Positions 16,371-24,430 of a DNA stretch of 38,558 nucleotides are shown here, piece by piece. Position numbers and translations under genes: made by a program. The stretch is taken from the NCBI RefSeq assembly GCF_001552175.1, contig NZ_BCQR01000118.1, positions 1 through 38,558 of the forward strand. Reading direction: 5' to 3'. Position 1 is the first letter of the stretch, and every line of letters begins with the position of its first letter. The notes below the pieces were generated by a model. The model had not been told where the DNA came from. It worked only from the letters and a program-made list of their open reading frames with translations, and made no database searches. This DNA is from Actinomadura kijaniata NBRC 14229 (GTDB lineage Bacteria; Actinomycetota; Actinomycetes; Streptosporangiales; Streptosporangiaceae).

Positions 16371-17170
16371 AGGACCCCGGTCTCCTTCCGGGCCGCGCGC
16401 GGGGCCAGCGCGTCCGCGGCGAGGTTGACGCTGACGGCCAGCAGGCCGACGGCCAGGCTCGGGGCGAGCACGGCCCAGGGGTTGAGCAGGACGCCGGCGG
16501 TGTTCTCGCGGATCATCAGCGCCCAGTCGGCGGCGGGCGGCTGCGGGCCGATCTGCAGGAACCCGGCGGTGGCGACCAGGTACACCGCCGCCACGAACCG
16601 CAGCCCGAACAGCGCCAGCAGCGTGGCGCGCAGGTTCGGCAGCACCTCCCGCCACACCAGGTGCCACAGTCCCTCGCCGCCCGCCACGGCGGCCTCGACG
16701 TAGCCGGACGCGGCGACCGGCGCGGCGGCCCCCGCCACGAACCGCACCGCGTAGGGAACGCCCAGCAGCAGCGCCACCGCCACGACCGCGACCCGGCCGC
16801 CGCCCTCCCACGACAGGGCGATCAGCAGCACGCCCAGCACCGGCGGCAGCAGCATGAGGACGTCGGCGGCGCGGTCCACGGCGCGGCCCACCGCCGGGCG
16901 CAGCGCCCCGGCCGCGCCGAGCGCGCCCGCGGCGGCGGTGACCAGCGCCGCCACCAGCAGCGAGGTGAGGATCAGGTCGCGGCCGCCGTGCAGCAGGCGG
17001 CTCAGCACGTCGCGGCCCAGCTGGTCGCCGCCCAGCGGCGCCGCGCCGGTGGGCGTCCCGTAGGGGGCCGTGACCGGGGCGTCAATGGGGTGCGGGGCCA
17101 GCAGCGGCCCGGCGACCGCCAGGACGACCAGGACGGCCGCGGGCGTCACCCGCAGCGCCGCGCGGTTCAT
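16367..17170 (-). CDS. Opp/Dpp-type ABC transporter permease (DppC-like)
   Basis: A 267-residue inner-membrane permease. After the first helix comes the family's periplasmic loop PLGGDQLGRDVLSRLLHGGRD. Then come the binding-protein-dependent-transport core helices and the coupling EAA loop (ASGYVEAAVAGGEGLWHLVWREVLPNL), which contacts the ATPase. This order is characteristic of DppC/OppC/NikC subunits. The start ATG 17170 overlaps the previous gene's stop as ATGA; the stop overlaps the ATPase start. The translocated substrate cannot be read from the sequence; see the iron-box entry. Confidence 0.93.
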   Translation of the reverse strand: MNRAALRVTPAAVLVVLAVAGPLLAPHPIDAPVTAPYGTPTGAAPLGGDQLGRDVLSRLLHGGRDLILTSLLVAALVTAAAGALGAAGALRPAVGRAVDRAADVLMLLPPVLGVLLIALSWEGGGRVAVVAVALLLGVPYAVRFVAGAAAPVAASGYVEAAVAGGEGLWHLVWREVLPNLRATLLALFGLRFVAAVYLVATAGFLQIGPQPPAADWALMIRENTAGVLLNPWAVLAPSLAVGLLAVSVNLAADALAPRAARKETGVL

Positions 17171-18108
17171 GCCCGGCCTCCCTCGAAGCGCGCCCGCACC
17201 AGGTCGGCGAGCAGCAGGACGCCGGTCACCACCGCGCCGGTCACCGCGACGACCCCGGCGACCAGCGGGGCGTCGCGGTCGCCGACCGCGCCCGTCAGCA
17301 GCGTCCCGATGCCGGGGTGGTTGAAGACGGTCTCCACGACGACCGCGCCGCCGAACAGCATCCCGGTCGAGGTCGCCAGGCCCGCCGCGATCGTCGGGAG
17401 CGCGCCGGGCAGCAGGTGGAACAGCAGCACCCGGCGCGGCGGCAGCCCGTCCAGCACGGCGGTCTCCAGGTGCGGGGCGCGGGCCTGGTCGGCGAGCGCG
17501 GCCCGCACGATGCGGGTGTTCCAGCCGATCTGCGGGACGGCCAGCGCCAGCACCGGCAGCACCAGCATCGACGGGTCGGCGACGCCGCCGTCCGCGCCGG
17601 TGAGGGTGACCGCCGGGAACCAGCCCGTCCACGACGACAGCACCAGCAGCAGCCCGACCGCCACCACGAACTCCGGCAGCGCCAGCACCGCCGTCGCCGA
17701 CGCCGTCACCCCCCGGTCGGCCGCGCCGCCCGGCCGGGCCGCCGCCCAGCAGCCCAGCGCGACCGACACGACGGCGGTGACCAGCAGCGCCAGCCCGCCC
17801 AGCAGCAGCGTCTGCGGGAACGGCCCGGCCAGCAGCGCCGTGACCTTCTCCCCGCGCGCCGACATGCCGAGGTCCCCGGTGGGCAGCCCCGACATCCAGT
17901 CCCAGAACCGCACGGCCAGCGGCCGGTCCAGGCCCAGCAGGCTCCGCCGGGCGGCCAGGTCGGCGGCGGTCTCGCCGCGTTCGGAGGTCGCCCTGGCGGC
18001 GTCCCCCGGCAGCAGCTCGACCGCCGCGAACACCAGCGCCAGCAGCGCGGCCAGCATCAGCACGCGCTGGAGGACCAGGCCGCCGGCACGGGTCAGGACG
18101 CCAGCCAT
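17167..18108 (-). CDS. Opp/Dpp-type ABC transporter permease (DppB-like)
   Basis: A 313-residue permease. It starts with an N-terminal helix (VLMLAALLALVFAAVELLPGD) typical of the B subunit, where the usual FxxxxxxPGD pattern is visible. A soluble loop with RRSLLGLDRPLAVRFWDWMSG follows, as does the coupling motif LETAVLDGLPPRRVLLFHLLP, and it ends with VETVFNHPGIGTLLTGAV, the DppB/NikB signature. It overlaps the binding protein by 16 bp upstream and the second permease by 4 bp downstream, so the four genes form one tight operon. Confidence 0.93.
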   Translation of the reverse strand: MAGVLTRAGGLVLQRVLMLAALLALVFAAVELLPGDAARATSERGETAADLAARRSLLGLDRPLAVRFWDWMSGLPTGDLGMSARGEKVTALLAGPFPQTLLLGGLALLVTAVVSVALGCWAAARPGGAADRGVTASATAVLALPEFVVAVGLLLVLSSWTGWFPAVTLTGADGGVADPSMLVLPVLALAVPQIGWNTRIVRAALADQARAPHLETAVLDGLPPRRVLLFHLLPGALPTIAAGLATSTGMLFGGAVVVETVFNHPGIGTLLTGAVGDRDAPLVAGVVAVTGAVVTGVLLLADLVRARFEGGRA

Positions 18109-19649
18109 GCCCGCTCGAGCTGGACGCGCCCGTACCCCGGCAGCTTCGGCAGGCCGCGCACCTTGGGCCCGGCCAGGTCGATGCCGTCGGCCACGCCCCA
18201 CAGCAGGTAGCCCGACCGCTCGTGCTGGATCTTCTGGACCTCGGCGAGCGCGGCCCGGCGCCGGGCGGCGTCGCGTTCGCCGGTCGCGGCGCGGTAGGCG
18301 GTGTCGAAGTCCTCGTCCTTCCAGCCCGCCTCGTTCTGCCCGGCGTCCGGCAGCATCGTCTTGCTGGCCAGGAACAGCACCGAGTCGTTGGTGCCCCAGT
18401 AGGTGGTGTAGAGCGGGGCCTTCAGCCAGGTTCTGTCCCAGAACGCCGCCGACTCCTGCTTGACGACCTTGACGTTCACCCCGGCCTCGCGGACCTGGGT
18501 GGCGAACAGCGTCGCCGACTCGGCCAGCCCGGCGATGTCCTCGGTGGTGAACAGCTCGTAGGTGGCGTTCGTGTCGAACTCGGCCTCGGCCAGCAGCGCC
18601 TTGGCGCGGGCGAGGTCGCGGGCGCGCTGCGGGACGGCCGAGCCCAGGTAGGCGGGGTCGGCGGTGCCGAGGATGTCGTTGCCGACCTGGCCGTAGCCGC
18701 TGAGGACCTGGTCCACCATCGCCTTGCGGTCGACCGCCAGCCGCAGCGCCTCGCGCACGCGCGGGTCGGCGAACGGCCCGTCGGCGGTGCGCATCACGAC
18801 CGGCATCGCCATGTCGCCGGGCCGCCGTACCGTCTGGATGTCGCGGCGCGACCCGGCGACGCGCGCGGCGACCGGGCCGACGTTGGAGGCCACGTCGATC
18901 TGCCCGCCGAGCAGCGCGTTGGCCATCGCCTGCGGGGTCGCGAAGATCTTCACCTCGATCGCGTCGAGGTGCGGCCTGCCGCCGTGCCAGTGGTCGTTGC
19001 GGACCAGGCGGGCGTTGCCGTCGCGGAACCACTCCAGCTTGAACGGCCCGGTGCCGTTGCCCTTGACCAGGTCGGCGTCCCTGGTGTCCTTCTTCAGCAC
19101 GAACGTGGTGAGGCGCGTCAGCAGCGGCAGTTCGGCGTTCGGGTGGTCGGAGACCAGCACGACCGTGTCCGGGCCGTCGGCGCGGATGCCCTCGGCGCGG
19201 ATGCCGGGCAGCCGGGACGCCCCGGCCGGGGTGGCGCGCAGCCGCTTGAGCGACCACACCACGTCCTCGGCGGTGACCGGCGAGCCGTCGTGGAACCTCG
19301 CGCCCTGCGCCAGCGTGAACCGCCAGGTCCTCAGGTCCTCCGACGGCTCCCAGCGGGTGGCCAGGCGCGGCGCGGTGACGGCGCCCGAGCCGCCGGGCAC
19401 GGTGAGGGTGTCGAACAGCAGCGCCAGGATGAGGTAGTCGCTCTCGTTGGTCTGCGTCCCGTGCGGGTCGCGGGTGATGGCGTTGGGGCGGCCGAGCGCG
19501 CCGACCCGCAGCACGCCGCCGGTGCGCGGTCTGTCGTTCGCGCCGCCCCGCGCGGGCGCGCCGTCCGCGCCGCCGCCGCATCCCGCCAGGAGCGCCGCGG
19601 CTCCCAGACCGCCGCCGACCGCCAGCAACCGGCGCCTGCTCACGTCCAC
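18093..19649 (-). CDS. SBP_bac_5 solute-binding lipoprotein of Opp/Dpp/Nik class
   Basis: A 518-residue extracytoplasmic binding protein. The N-terminus has a twin-arginine-like motif (SRRRLL) and the lipobox LLAGC with the lipidated Cys at 24, so it is anchored to the outer face of the membrane. The mature part has the family-5 markers WRFTLAQGARFHDGSPVTAEDVVWSL (in two parts), GTGPFKLEWF and FADPRVREALRLAVDR. Members bind peptides, nickel chelates, haem or opine metallophores. GTG 19649 has AGAGG six bases upstream; GTG 19643 is an alternative. The gene heads the operon whose promoter contains the iron box. Confidence 0.93.
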   Translation of the reverse strand: MDVSRRRLLAVGGGLGAAALLAGCGGGADGAPARGGANDRPRTGGVLRVGALGRPNAITRDPHGTQTNESDYLILALLFDTLTVPGGSGAVTAPRLATRWEPSEDLRTWRFTLAQGARFHDGSPVTAEDVVWSLKRLRATPAGASRLPGIRAEGIRADGPDTVVLVSDHPNAELPLLTRLTTFVLKKDTRDADLVKGNGTGPFKLEWFRDGNARLVRNDHWHGGRPHLDAIEVKIFATPQAMANALLGGQIDVASNVGPVAARVAGSRRDIQTVRRPGDMAMPVVMRTADGPFADPRVREALRLAVDRKAMVDQVLSGYGQVGNDILGTADPAYLGSAVPQRARDLARAKALLAEAEFDTNATYELFTTEDIAGLAESATLFATQVREAGVNVKVVKQESAAFWDRTWLKAPLYTTYWGTNDSVLFLASKTMLPDAGQNEAGWKDEDFDTAYRAATGERDAARRRAALAEVQKIQHERSGYLLWGVADGIDLAGPKVRGLPKLPGYGRVQLERAWLAS

Positions 19650-19692
19650 TTCGGACCTCTGTTTTCGTTCATGCCCGGACAGGGGGAATCCG

Positions 19693-19711
19693 TTAGGTTT
19701 GGCTACCCTAA
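19693..19711. promoter_or_regulatory. DtxR/IdeR/DmdR-type iron box
   Basis: TTAGGTTTGGCTACCCTAA differs from the actinobacterial iron-box consensus TTAGGTTAGGCTAACCTAA at two of 19 positions. It sits in the 72-bp gap between the divergent starts of the binding protein (19649, minus) and MATE gene (19722, plus). The box ends 10 bp before the MATE ATG. Iron-loaded repressor bound here would be expected to shut off both directions, releasing them under iron starvation. Confidence 0.82.
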
Positions 19712-19721
19712 CGTGGTACGC

Positions 19722-21098
19722 ATGCGTTCCTCCCCCTGGCTCCGCGACACCCGCGCGCTCGCCGCGCTGGCCGTCCCCCTGGCCCTGACCCAGCTCGCGC
19801 AGGTCGCCCTCACCACCACCGACACCGTCCTGCTCGGGCTGCTCGGAACCCAGGCGCTGGCGGCGGGCGGGCTGGCGATGGTCATCTTCAACCAGCTGCG
19901 CACCATGGGCGTCGGGCTCGTCACGGCGGTCGGCAACCAGGTCGCCGCGACCGCCGCGCGCGGGGAGAACGGCGCCGCCGACACCGACGCGGAGATCCGC
20001 GACCTGGTGCGCGGCGCGCTGGCGCTGTCGACGCTGGCGGGCCTGGCCGGCGCGGTGCTGATCGTGCTGATCGGCGAGGCGGTCGGGCTGCTCGGGCAGG
20101 ACCCGGCCGTGGTGGACGCGGCGCGGCCGATGGTGTGGGCGCTGGCGCCGGGCCTGGTGCCCTGCCTGTGGTTCCAGGCGATCCGGCAGTTCACCGTCGG
20201 GATGCGCCGCCCGCAGGCGCTGCTGCGCATCACGCTCGCCTCGATCGTGGTGAACGCCGTCCTCGACTGGGGCCTGATCCACGGCACGTGGGTGCTGCCG
20301 GAGCTCGGCATGGCGGGCATCGGCGTGGGCACCTCGCTGGTGTACCTGCTGTCGCTGCTGGCGCTGTACGCCTCGGCGCGCCGCGACCCGGCGCTCGCTC
20401 CGCTGCTGGACGCGCGGGTGTGGCGGACGCGCCCGGCGACGCTGCGGCGGCTGACCCGGCTGGGCGTGCCGATCGCGGCGACCTACGGCTCGGAGGCCGG
20501 GTTCTTCTCGGTGGTGGCGCTGCTGGTGGGCGCGTTCGGCGCCACCGCGCTGGCCGCGCACACCGCCGTCAACCAGCTCGTCTACGTCGTCTTCCAGGTG
20601 TCGGTCGGGCTGTCGCACGCCGCGTCGCTGGGGGTGAGCCGGGAGATCGCGCTCGGCCGCGCCGACGCCGCGCGCCGCGTCGCCCGCACGGCGCTGGCGT
20701 GCGCGGTGCTGGTGATGGCGCTGGTCGGCGCGGTGTACCTGGCGGCGCCGCGGCTCGTGCTCGCCCCGTTCTTCGAGGGGGAGGTGCCGGGCGTCGCGGT
20801 CACGCTGCTGGCTGTCGCGGCGCTGCTGCAGTTCTTCGACTGCGCGCAGAACATCGGCGTCGGCCTGCTGCGCGGCCTGGACGACACCGGCGGCGGCTTC
20901 CGCATGACCCTGGTCGGCTACTGGCTGGTCGGCCTGCCCGCCGCCTGGCTGCTGGCGCACCCGCTGTCCCTGGACACCCCCGGCGTCTGGCTGGGCCTGG
21001 TCACCGGGCTGGCGGCCACGGCCGGGCTGCTGCTGCGCCGCTTCCTGCGGCGCACCGCAAAACCTGTCGCCGCCGAGGGACTGCCCTCCGTACCTTGA
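19722..21098 (+). CDS. MATE family efflux transporter
   Basis: A 458-residue protein with 12 predicted membrane helices in two halves, as in multidrug and toxic compound extrusion transporters of the DinF/NorM kind. The first half opens LAVPLALTQLAQVALTTTDTVLLGLLG; the second half repeats the pattern (LGVPIAATYGSEAGFFSVVALLVGAFG). These are Na+ or H+ antiporters exporting small organic compounds. ATG 19722 is close behind the iron box, and no ribosome-binding site is visible, so the transcript may be leaderless. The sirtuin ATG comes only 4 bp after the stop, indicating one transcript. Iron control suggests export of a chelator rather than a general drug pump, but that is inference. Confidence 0.93.
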   Translation: MRSSPWLRDTRALAALAVPLALTQLAQVALTTTDTVLLGLLGTQALAAGGLAMVIFNQLRTMGVGLVTAVGNQVAATAARGENGAADTDAEIRDLVRGALALSTLAGLAGAVLIVLIGEAVGLLGQDPAVVDAARPMVWALAPGLVPCLWFQAIRQFTVGMRRPQALLRITLASIVVNAVLDWGLIHGTWVLPELGMAGIGVGTSLVYLLSLLALYASARRDPALAPLLDARVWRTRPATLRRLTRLGVPIAATYGSEAGFFSVVALLVGAFGATALAAHTAVNQLVYVVFQVSVGLSHAASLGVSREIALGRADAARRVARTALACAVLVMALVGAVYLAAPRLVLAPFFEGEVPGVAVTLLAVAALLQFFDCAQNIGVGLLRGLDDTGGGFRMTLVGYWLVGLPAAWLLAHPLSLDTPGVWLGLVTGLAATAGLLLRRFLRRTAKPVAAEGLPSVP

Positions 21099-21102
21099 CG
21101 CC

Positions 21103-21903
21103 ATGAACCCCATCGACGCCAGGAACGCGGACGTCCCGGCCTGGGCGCGCGGCGTCACGCGCGTGGCGGTCCTGACCGGCGCGGGCATGTCCACCGACTC
21201 CGGCATCCCCGACTACCGGGGGCCGGAGGGCCTGTGGACGAAGGACCCGTCGCTGGCCGGGCTGTTCACCCGCGAGCGGTTCCTCACCGACGCCGAGGGG
21301 CGGCGGCGCTTCTGGCGGGTCTACGCCGGGATGCGCCGCGACGGCGTGCGGCCGAACGTCGCGCACGAGGCGCTGGCCAGGCTGGACGCGTCCGGTGTCG
21401 CCGTGCGCGTGCTCACCCAGAACATCGACGGCCTGCACCAGAAGGCGGGACTGGCCGCGCGCAAGGTGCTGGAACTGCACGGCAACATGGCCGAGGCCGA
21501 ATGCACGCGCTGCCCCGCCAGGGAGCCGATCGGCGCGGTGTTCGACCGGATGGCGGCCGGGGAGGACGATCCGGCGTGCCGGTCGTGCGGCGCCGTGGTG
21601 CAGCCGTCGATCGTGATGTTCGGGCAGTTCCTCGACCGGGACGTGCTGTCGCACGCGGCCGCCATCGCGCGGGCCGGCGGCCTCTTCCTGGCGGTCGGCA
21701 GCTCGCTGACCGTGGAACCCGCCGCCGGGCTGTGCGCGGTGGCCGTGGAGAGCGGCGCGACCCTCGTCATCGTCAACCGCGATCCGACCCCCTACGACCA
21801 CCTGGCCGCCGAGGTCGTGCGGGAGCCGGTCGGCGTCGCGCTGCCCCGCATCTGCGACGCCATCATTTGCGACCGAAAAGCCGGATCTATAGGCGGGACA
21901 TAA
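21103..21903 (+). CDS. SIR2-family NAD-dependent protein deacylase
   Basis: A 266-residue sirtuin. NAD-binding and catalytic motifs are complete: GAGMSTDSGIPDYRG (26-40), TQNIDGLH (105-112), catalytic H126 in LELHGN, Zn ligands C134/C137 (CTRC) and the CRSC pair, then QPSIVMFGQ, GSSLTVEPA and VIVNRDPTP. It removes acyl groups from lysines in the cytosol. The class (deacetylase versus desuccinylase) is not clear; the acyl-pocket Y/R pair of SIRT5-like enzymes is not obvious. It follows the MATE gene by 4 bp with little Shine-Dalgarno, so translation probably depends on the upstream gene. This would place it under the iron box. Confidence 0.93.
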   Translation: MNPIDARNADVPAWARGVTRVAVLTGAGMSTDSGIPDYRGPEGLWTKDPSLAGLFTRERFLTDAEGRRRFWRVYAGMRRDGVRPNVAHEALARLDASGVAVRVLTQNIDGLHQKAGLAARKVLELHGNMAEAECTRCPAREPIGAVFDRMAAGEDDPACRSCGAVVQPSIVMFGQFLDRDVLSHAAAIARAGGLFLAVGSSLTVEPAAGLCAVAVESGATLVIVNRDPTPYDHLAAEVVREPVGVALPRICDAIICDRKAGSIGGT

Positions 21904-22045
21904 ACATCGTCGGCGGAAGTGAAGAACATCACAATTGGCGAAGTCCCGCCGGAGCCGCCCGGCTGTCGCGTCCGCACCAACGAGGGCCCGGAATCCGCTA
22001 CGGTCAAGGTCGCCGCGTCGGCAACGGAAGGAAGACACCACACAC

Positions 22046-22393
22046 ATGGCCGAGAAGGTCATTCGCGTAGACGACATCGACGGCTCCGAGGGAAGCGACG
22101 TCTCCAAGCGGGACTTCGAGGTTCTCGGGCGGACGTTCACGATCGACCTGAGCGACGACAACCACAAGCGTCTGGTCGAGACGCTGGAGACGCTCAACCT
22201 GTTCGTCGAGCACGCCACCGAGGTCAAGGCCGCCCGGAAGGGCCGCAAGTCGACCAGCGCCGTCAAGCTCAAGGGCTACACCAACGCCGACGTCCGCGAA
22301 TGGGCGATGAGCAACGACATCGAAGTCACCGAACGTGGCAAGATCTCCGATGAGGTCTATGCTGCATTCATCGAGGCTCACCCGGACGCATAG
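22046..22393 (+). CDS. Lsr2-family nucleoid protein, divergent paralogue
   Basis: A 115-residue Lsr2-like protein. The N-terminal oligomerisation part (VIRVDDIDGSEGSDVSKRDF, FTIDLSDDNHKRL) is variant: it lacks the usual LVDDIDGGEADETV. The C-terminal DNA-binding part reads ADVREWAMSNDIEVTERGKIS, so the usual AT-hook-like RGR that enters the minor groove is RGK. Lsr2 bridges AT-rich DNA and silences horizontally acquired genes. It is followed after 15 bp by a canonical paralogue, so they are co-transcribed. A TACGGT element (21999-22004) without a good -35 might be its promoter. AAGGA is present but about 14 bases from the ATG. Confidence 0.9.
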   Translation: MAEKVIRVDDIDGSEGSDVSKRDFEVLGRTFTIDLSDDNHKRLVETLETLNLFVEHATEVKAARKGRKSTSAVKLKGYTNADVREWAMSNDIEVTERGKISDEVYAAFIEAHPDA

Positions 22394-22408
22394 CAAAGAG
22401 GTCCCCGC

Positions 22409-22741
22409 ATGGCACAGAAGGTCGAAGTCCTTCTCGTCGACGACATCGACGGCGGAGAGGCGGACGAGACGGTCAGCTTCTCCCTCGATGGAATCACTTA
22501 CGAGATCGATCTGAGCAAGGAGAACGCCGCCAAGCTCCGCAAGGAGTTCGAGCCGTTCGTCGCGCACGCCCGCAAGGCCCGCAAGGTCGGGGCCCGTCCC
22601 GGGCGCGGGACGACCCGCACCGCCGGCACCCGCGAGCGCTCGGCCGAGATCCGCGAATGGGCGAAGTCCCAGGGGATCAAGGTCAACGAGCGGGGCCGCA
22701 TTCCGCGCGACGTGATCGAGAAGTACGAGGCCGCCCACTAG
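22409..22741 (+). CDS. lsr2: Lsr2 nucleoid-associated xenogeneic silencer (canonical)
   Basis: A 110-residue, textbook Lsr2. The N-terminus MAQKVEVLLVDDIDGGEADE and the beta-hairpin TYEIDLSKENAAKL form the oligomerisation domain. A flexible basic linker follows (GARPGRGTTRTAGTRERS), then the DNA-binding helix pair AEIREWAKSQGIKVNERGRIP with the RGR minor-groove loop. It coats and silences AT-rich DNA. AGAGG lies 7-8 bases before the ATG. It is the second gene of a two-gene lsr2 operon that ends in a strong terminator. Confidence 0.94.
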   Translation: MAQKVEVLLVDDIDGGEADETVSFSLDGITYEIDLSKENAAKLRKEFEPFVAHARKARKVGARPGRGTTRTAGTRERSAEIREWAKSQGIKVNERGRIPRDVIEKYEAAH

Positions 22742-22763
22742 TCCGGGCGTGCGCCGCTTCCCC

Positions 22764-22794
22764 AGGGGCCGGGTGATTCGTTCACCCGGCCCCT
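22764..22794 (+). terminator. Rho-independent terminator of the lsr2 pair
   Basis: AGGGGCCGGGTGA (22764-22776) pairs exactly with TCACCCGGCCCCT (22782-22794) around a TTCGT loop, followed by TT. It starts 22 bases after the canonical lsr2 stop. Confidence 0.85.
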
Positions 22795-22935
22795 TTGCGT
22801 GCGTATCGGACCGTGCCGCCGCGGGGCCATTGGTAGATCATTTGTCAGGGATTCCGGTAAGGCCGGCCGGCCGGGACCGGGAAAGGCCCGCCCCGCCGGG
22901 CGTCCCGATCTCCGGCCTCCGTTCCGGCGGGGTCG

Positions 22936-22972
22936 GGGAATGCCGGCCGCCCTGTCAAGGCACGGCATTCCC
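22936..22972. terminator. Stem-loop between lsr2 and snapalysin genes
   Basis: GGGAATGCCG (22936-22945) pairs with CGGCATTCCC (22963-22972), 17-base loop. It is 38 bases past the minus-strand snapalysin stop and probably terminates that transcript. Confidence 0.5.
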
Positions 22973-23009
22973 GTCTTTCCCACCGGCGGCCCCGGAATGG
23001 CCGCCCCGG

Positions 23010-23609
23010 TCAACGGGCCGAGGCGGGCACCCGTTCGGTGATGGTGACGCCCGGCGTGACGCCGGAGACGCCGAATTGGAAGTTGCGCTCCACCTCGGCG
23101 ATCTCGGCGGCGTTCGGATTGGGGTTACGGCACGACGTTCCGGCGCTGGCGCCCGACATCAGATCCGAGCAAAGGCCGGTACGGCGGTCGGGAAGACCGA
23201 GGATGTGCCCGAGTTCGTGGCTGGCGATACGCAGCGCGTAATGGCCCTGCGCGGTGGCCTGACGGCCCATCCACACCCTTCCGCGGCCCAACCCGGCGGG
23301 CTGGGCGCGGGGCCATCCGTTGTCGGCGTACACCACGACGTCGGCGGGCGTTCCGGCGACGAACCGCACGTTGCGGACGTGCTGGTTCCAGATCTGCGCG
23401 CCCTGGTCCACGACCGTGCGGAACTCGGCGGCGCGGCTGGCGTCGTACCGGATCACGCGCACCGCGGCGGGCGCGGCCTGCGAGCGTTCGCCGGACGACG
23501 CGGACGGCGCCGGCGGCGCGGCCTGGGCGGGGGCGGTCATCGCCCCGGTGGCCAGGGCGGCGCCCAGCAGCGCGCCGCCCAGTGTTCTCGACAGCCTGGA
23601 TACGTGCAT
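23010..23609 (-). CDS. Secreted snapalysin-type metalloprotease (M7)
   Basis: A 199-residue secreted zinc protease. The signal peptide MHVSRLSRTLGGALLGAALA continues to an AQA-A-type cleavage site near residue 31. A short propeptide and a mature domain follow, opening AVRVIRYDAS. The active-site pattern HELGHILGLPD (H-E-x-x-H-x-x-G-x-x-D) is diagnostic of snapalysin, where Asp replaces the third His, followed by SDLMSG (Met-turn). Snapalysins are small Streptomyces-type proteases that prefer aromatic residues in milk proteins. GGAGG is six to seven bases before ATG 23609. A second secreted protease lies 80 bp upstream on the same strand. Confidence 0.93.
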   Translation of the reverse strand: MHVSRLSRTLGGALLGAALATGAMTAPAQAAPPAPSASSGERSQAAPAAVRVIRYDASRAAEFRTVVDQGAQIWNQHVRNVRFVAGTPADVVVYADNGWPRAQPAGLGRGRVWMGRQATAQGHYALRIASHELGHILGLPDRRTGLCSDLMSGASAGTSCRNPNPNAAEIAEVERNFQFGVSGVTPGVTITERVPASAR

Positions 23610-23689
23610 GGGGGGACCTCCGGTGTTCGGCGGGGAGGCGTCCGCCGCCAGGGCCGAGGCGGCGGACGCCGAGCGGGGTGGGAGCCGGA

Positions 23690-24430
23690 TCAGCGGGCGG
23701 ACGCGCCGCTGCCGATGATCTGCTGGATGCGCGTGCGGTAGGCGGTCACGTCGCCGTAGATCGCCGGGGAGACCGCGCACGTCCCGGCCGTTCCGCGGCT
23801 GGTCGCGCCGACCAGCTGCCACGCGCCGGGCCCGCCGATCAGGGCCGGGCCGCCGGAGTCGCCGTAGCAGGCGCCCCGGCCGCCGCCGCCCTGGATGCAC
23901 AGCTCGGTCGCGGCGCTGATGCCCGAGCAGGAGGAGTCGCTGATGATGCGGGTGTCGAGCTGGCGCAGCCCGACCGGCGCGGGTCCGCAGCCGCGCGTCG
24001 CGCACGTCTGGCCCCAGCCCAGCAGCCGGGTGGCCGAGCCGACCGGCGCGCTGGTCGCGATCTGGATGGGACCGGTGGTGACGGGGCTGGCCAGGCGCAG
24101 CAGCGCCACGTCGCTGCCGACGACCTGCCGGGCGGCGACGCGGGCGACCTGGCCGCCGGAGGTGCGGTTGGTGGTGCCGACGCGGACCTGGTACGGCGTC
24201 CCGCAGTGCGCGGCGGTGACGACCCAGGTCGGCGCGACCAGCGAGCCGCCACAGGTGTGGCTGCCCGAGGCGCTCTGCAGCGACGCCATGAACGAGTACG
24301 TCTCGGTCGCGGGCACCCCGCCCACGATCTTCGGGCTGGGCGGCGGGGTCGGCTCGGCGTTGGCCACGGAGGTGCCCGCGAGCGTGACGACGGCGGCGGG
24401 CAGGACGGCCAGCAGATGACGTTTCCTCAC
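23690..24430 (-). CDS. Secreted trypsin-like serine protease (S1)
   Basis: A 246-residue S1 protease. The signal peptide (RKRHLLAVLPAAVVTLAGTS) ends near ANA-E, and a short propeptide leads to the mature start IVGGVPAT. The catalytic triad is visible: His in WVVTAAHC, Asp in GSDVALLRL and Ser in GDSGGPAL, with paired Cys for disulfides. The specificity pocket residue lies in ACYGDSGGP, six residues before the Ser, where Ala/Gly rather than Asp suggests it is not strictly tryptic. GTG 24430 is favoured (AAGGGA upstream); GTG 24448 is possible. It probably shares a transcript with the snapalysin gene. Confidence 0.92.
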   Translation of the reverse strand: MRKRHLLAVLPAAVVTLAGTSVANAEPTPPPSPKIVGGVPATETYSFMASLQSASGSHTCGGSLVAPTWVVTAAHCGTPYQVRVGTTNRTSGGQVARVAARQVVGSDVALLRLASPVTTGPIQIATSAPVGSATRLLGWGQTCATRGCGPAPVGLRQLDTRIISDSSCSGISAATELCIQGGGGRGACYGDSGGPALIGGPGAWQLVGATSRGTAGTCAVSPAIYGDVTAYRTRIQQIIGSGASAR

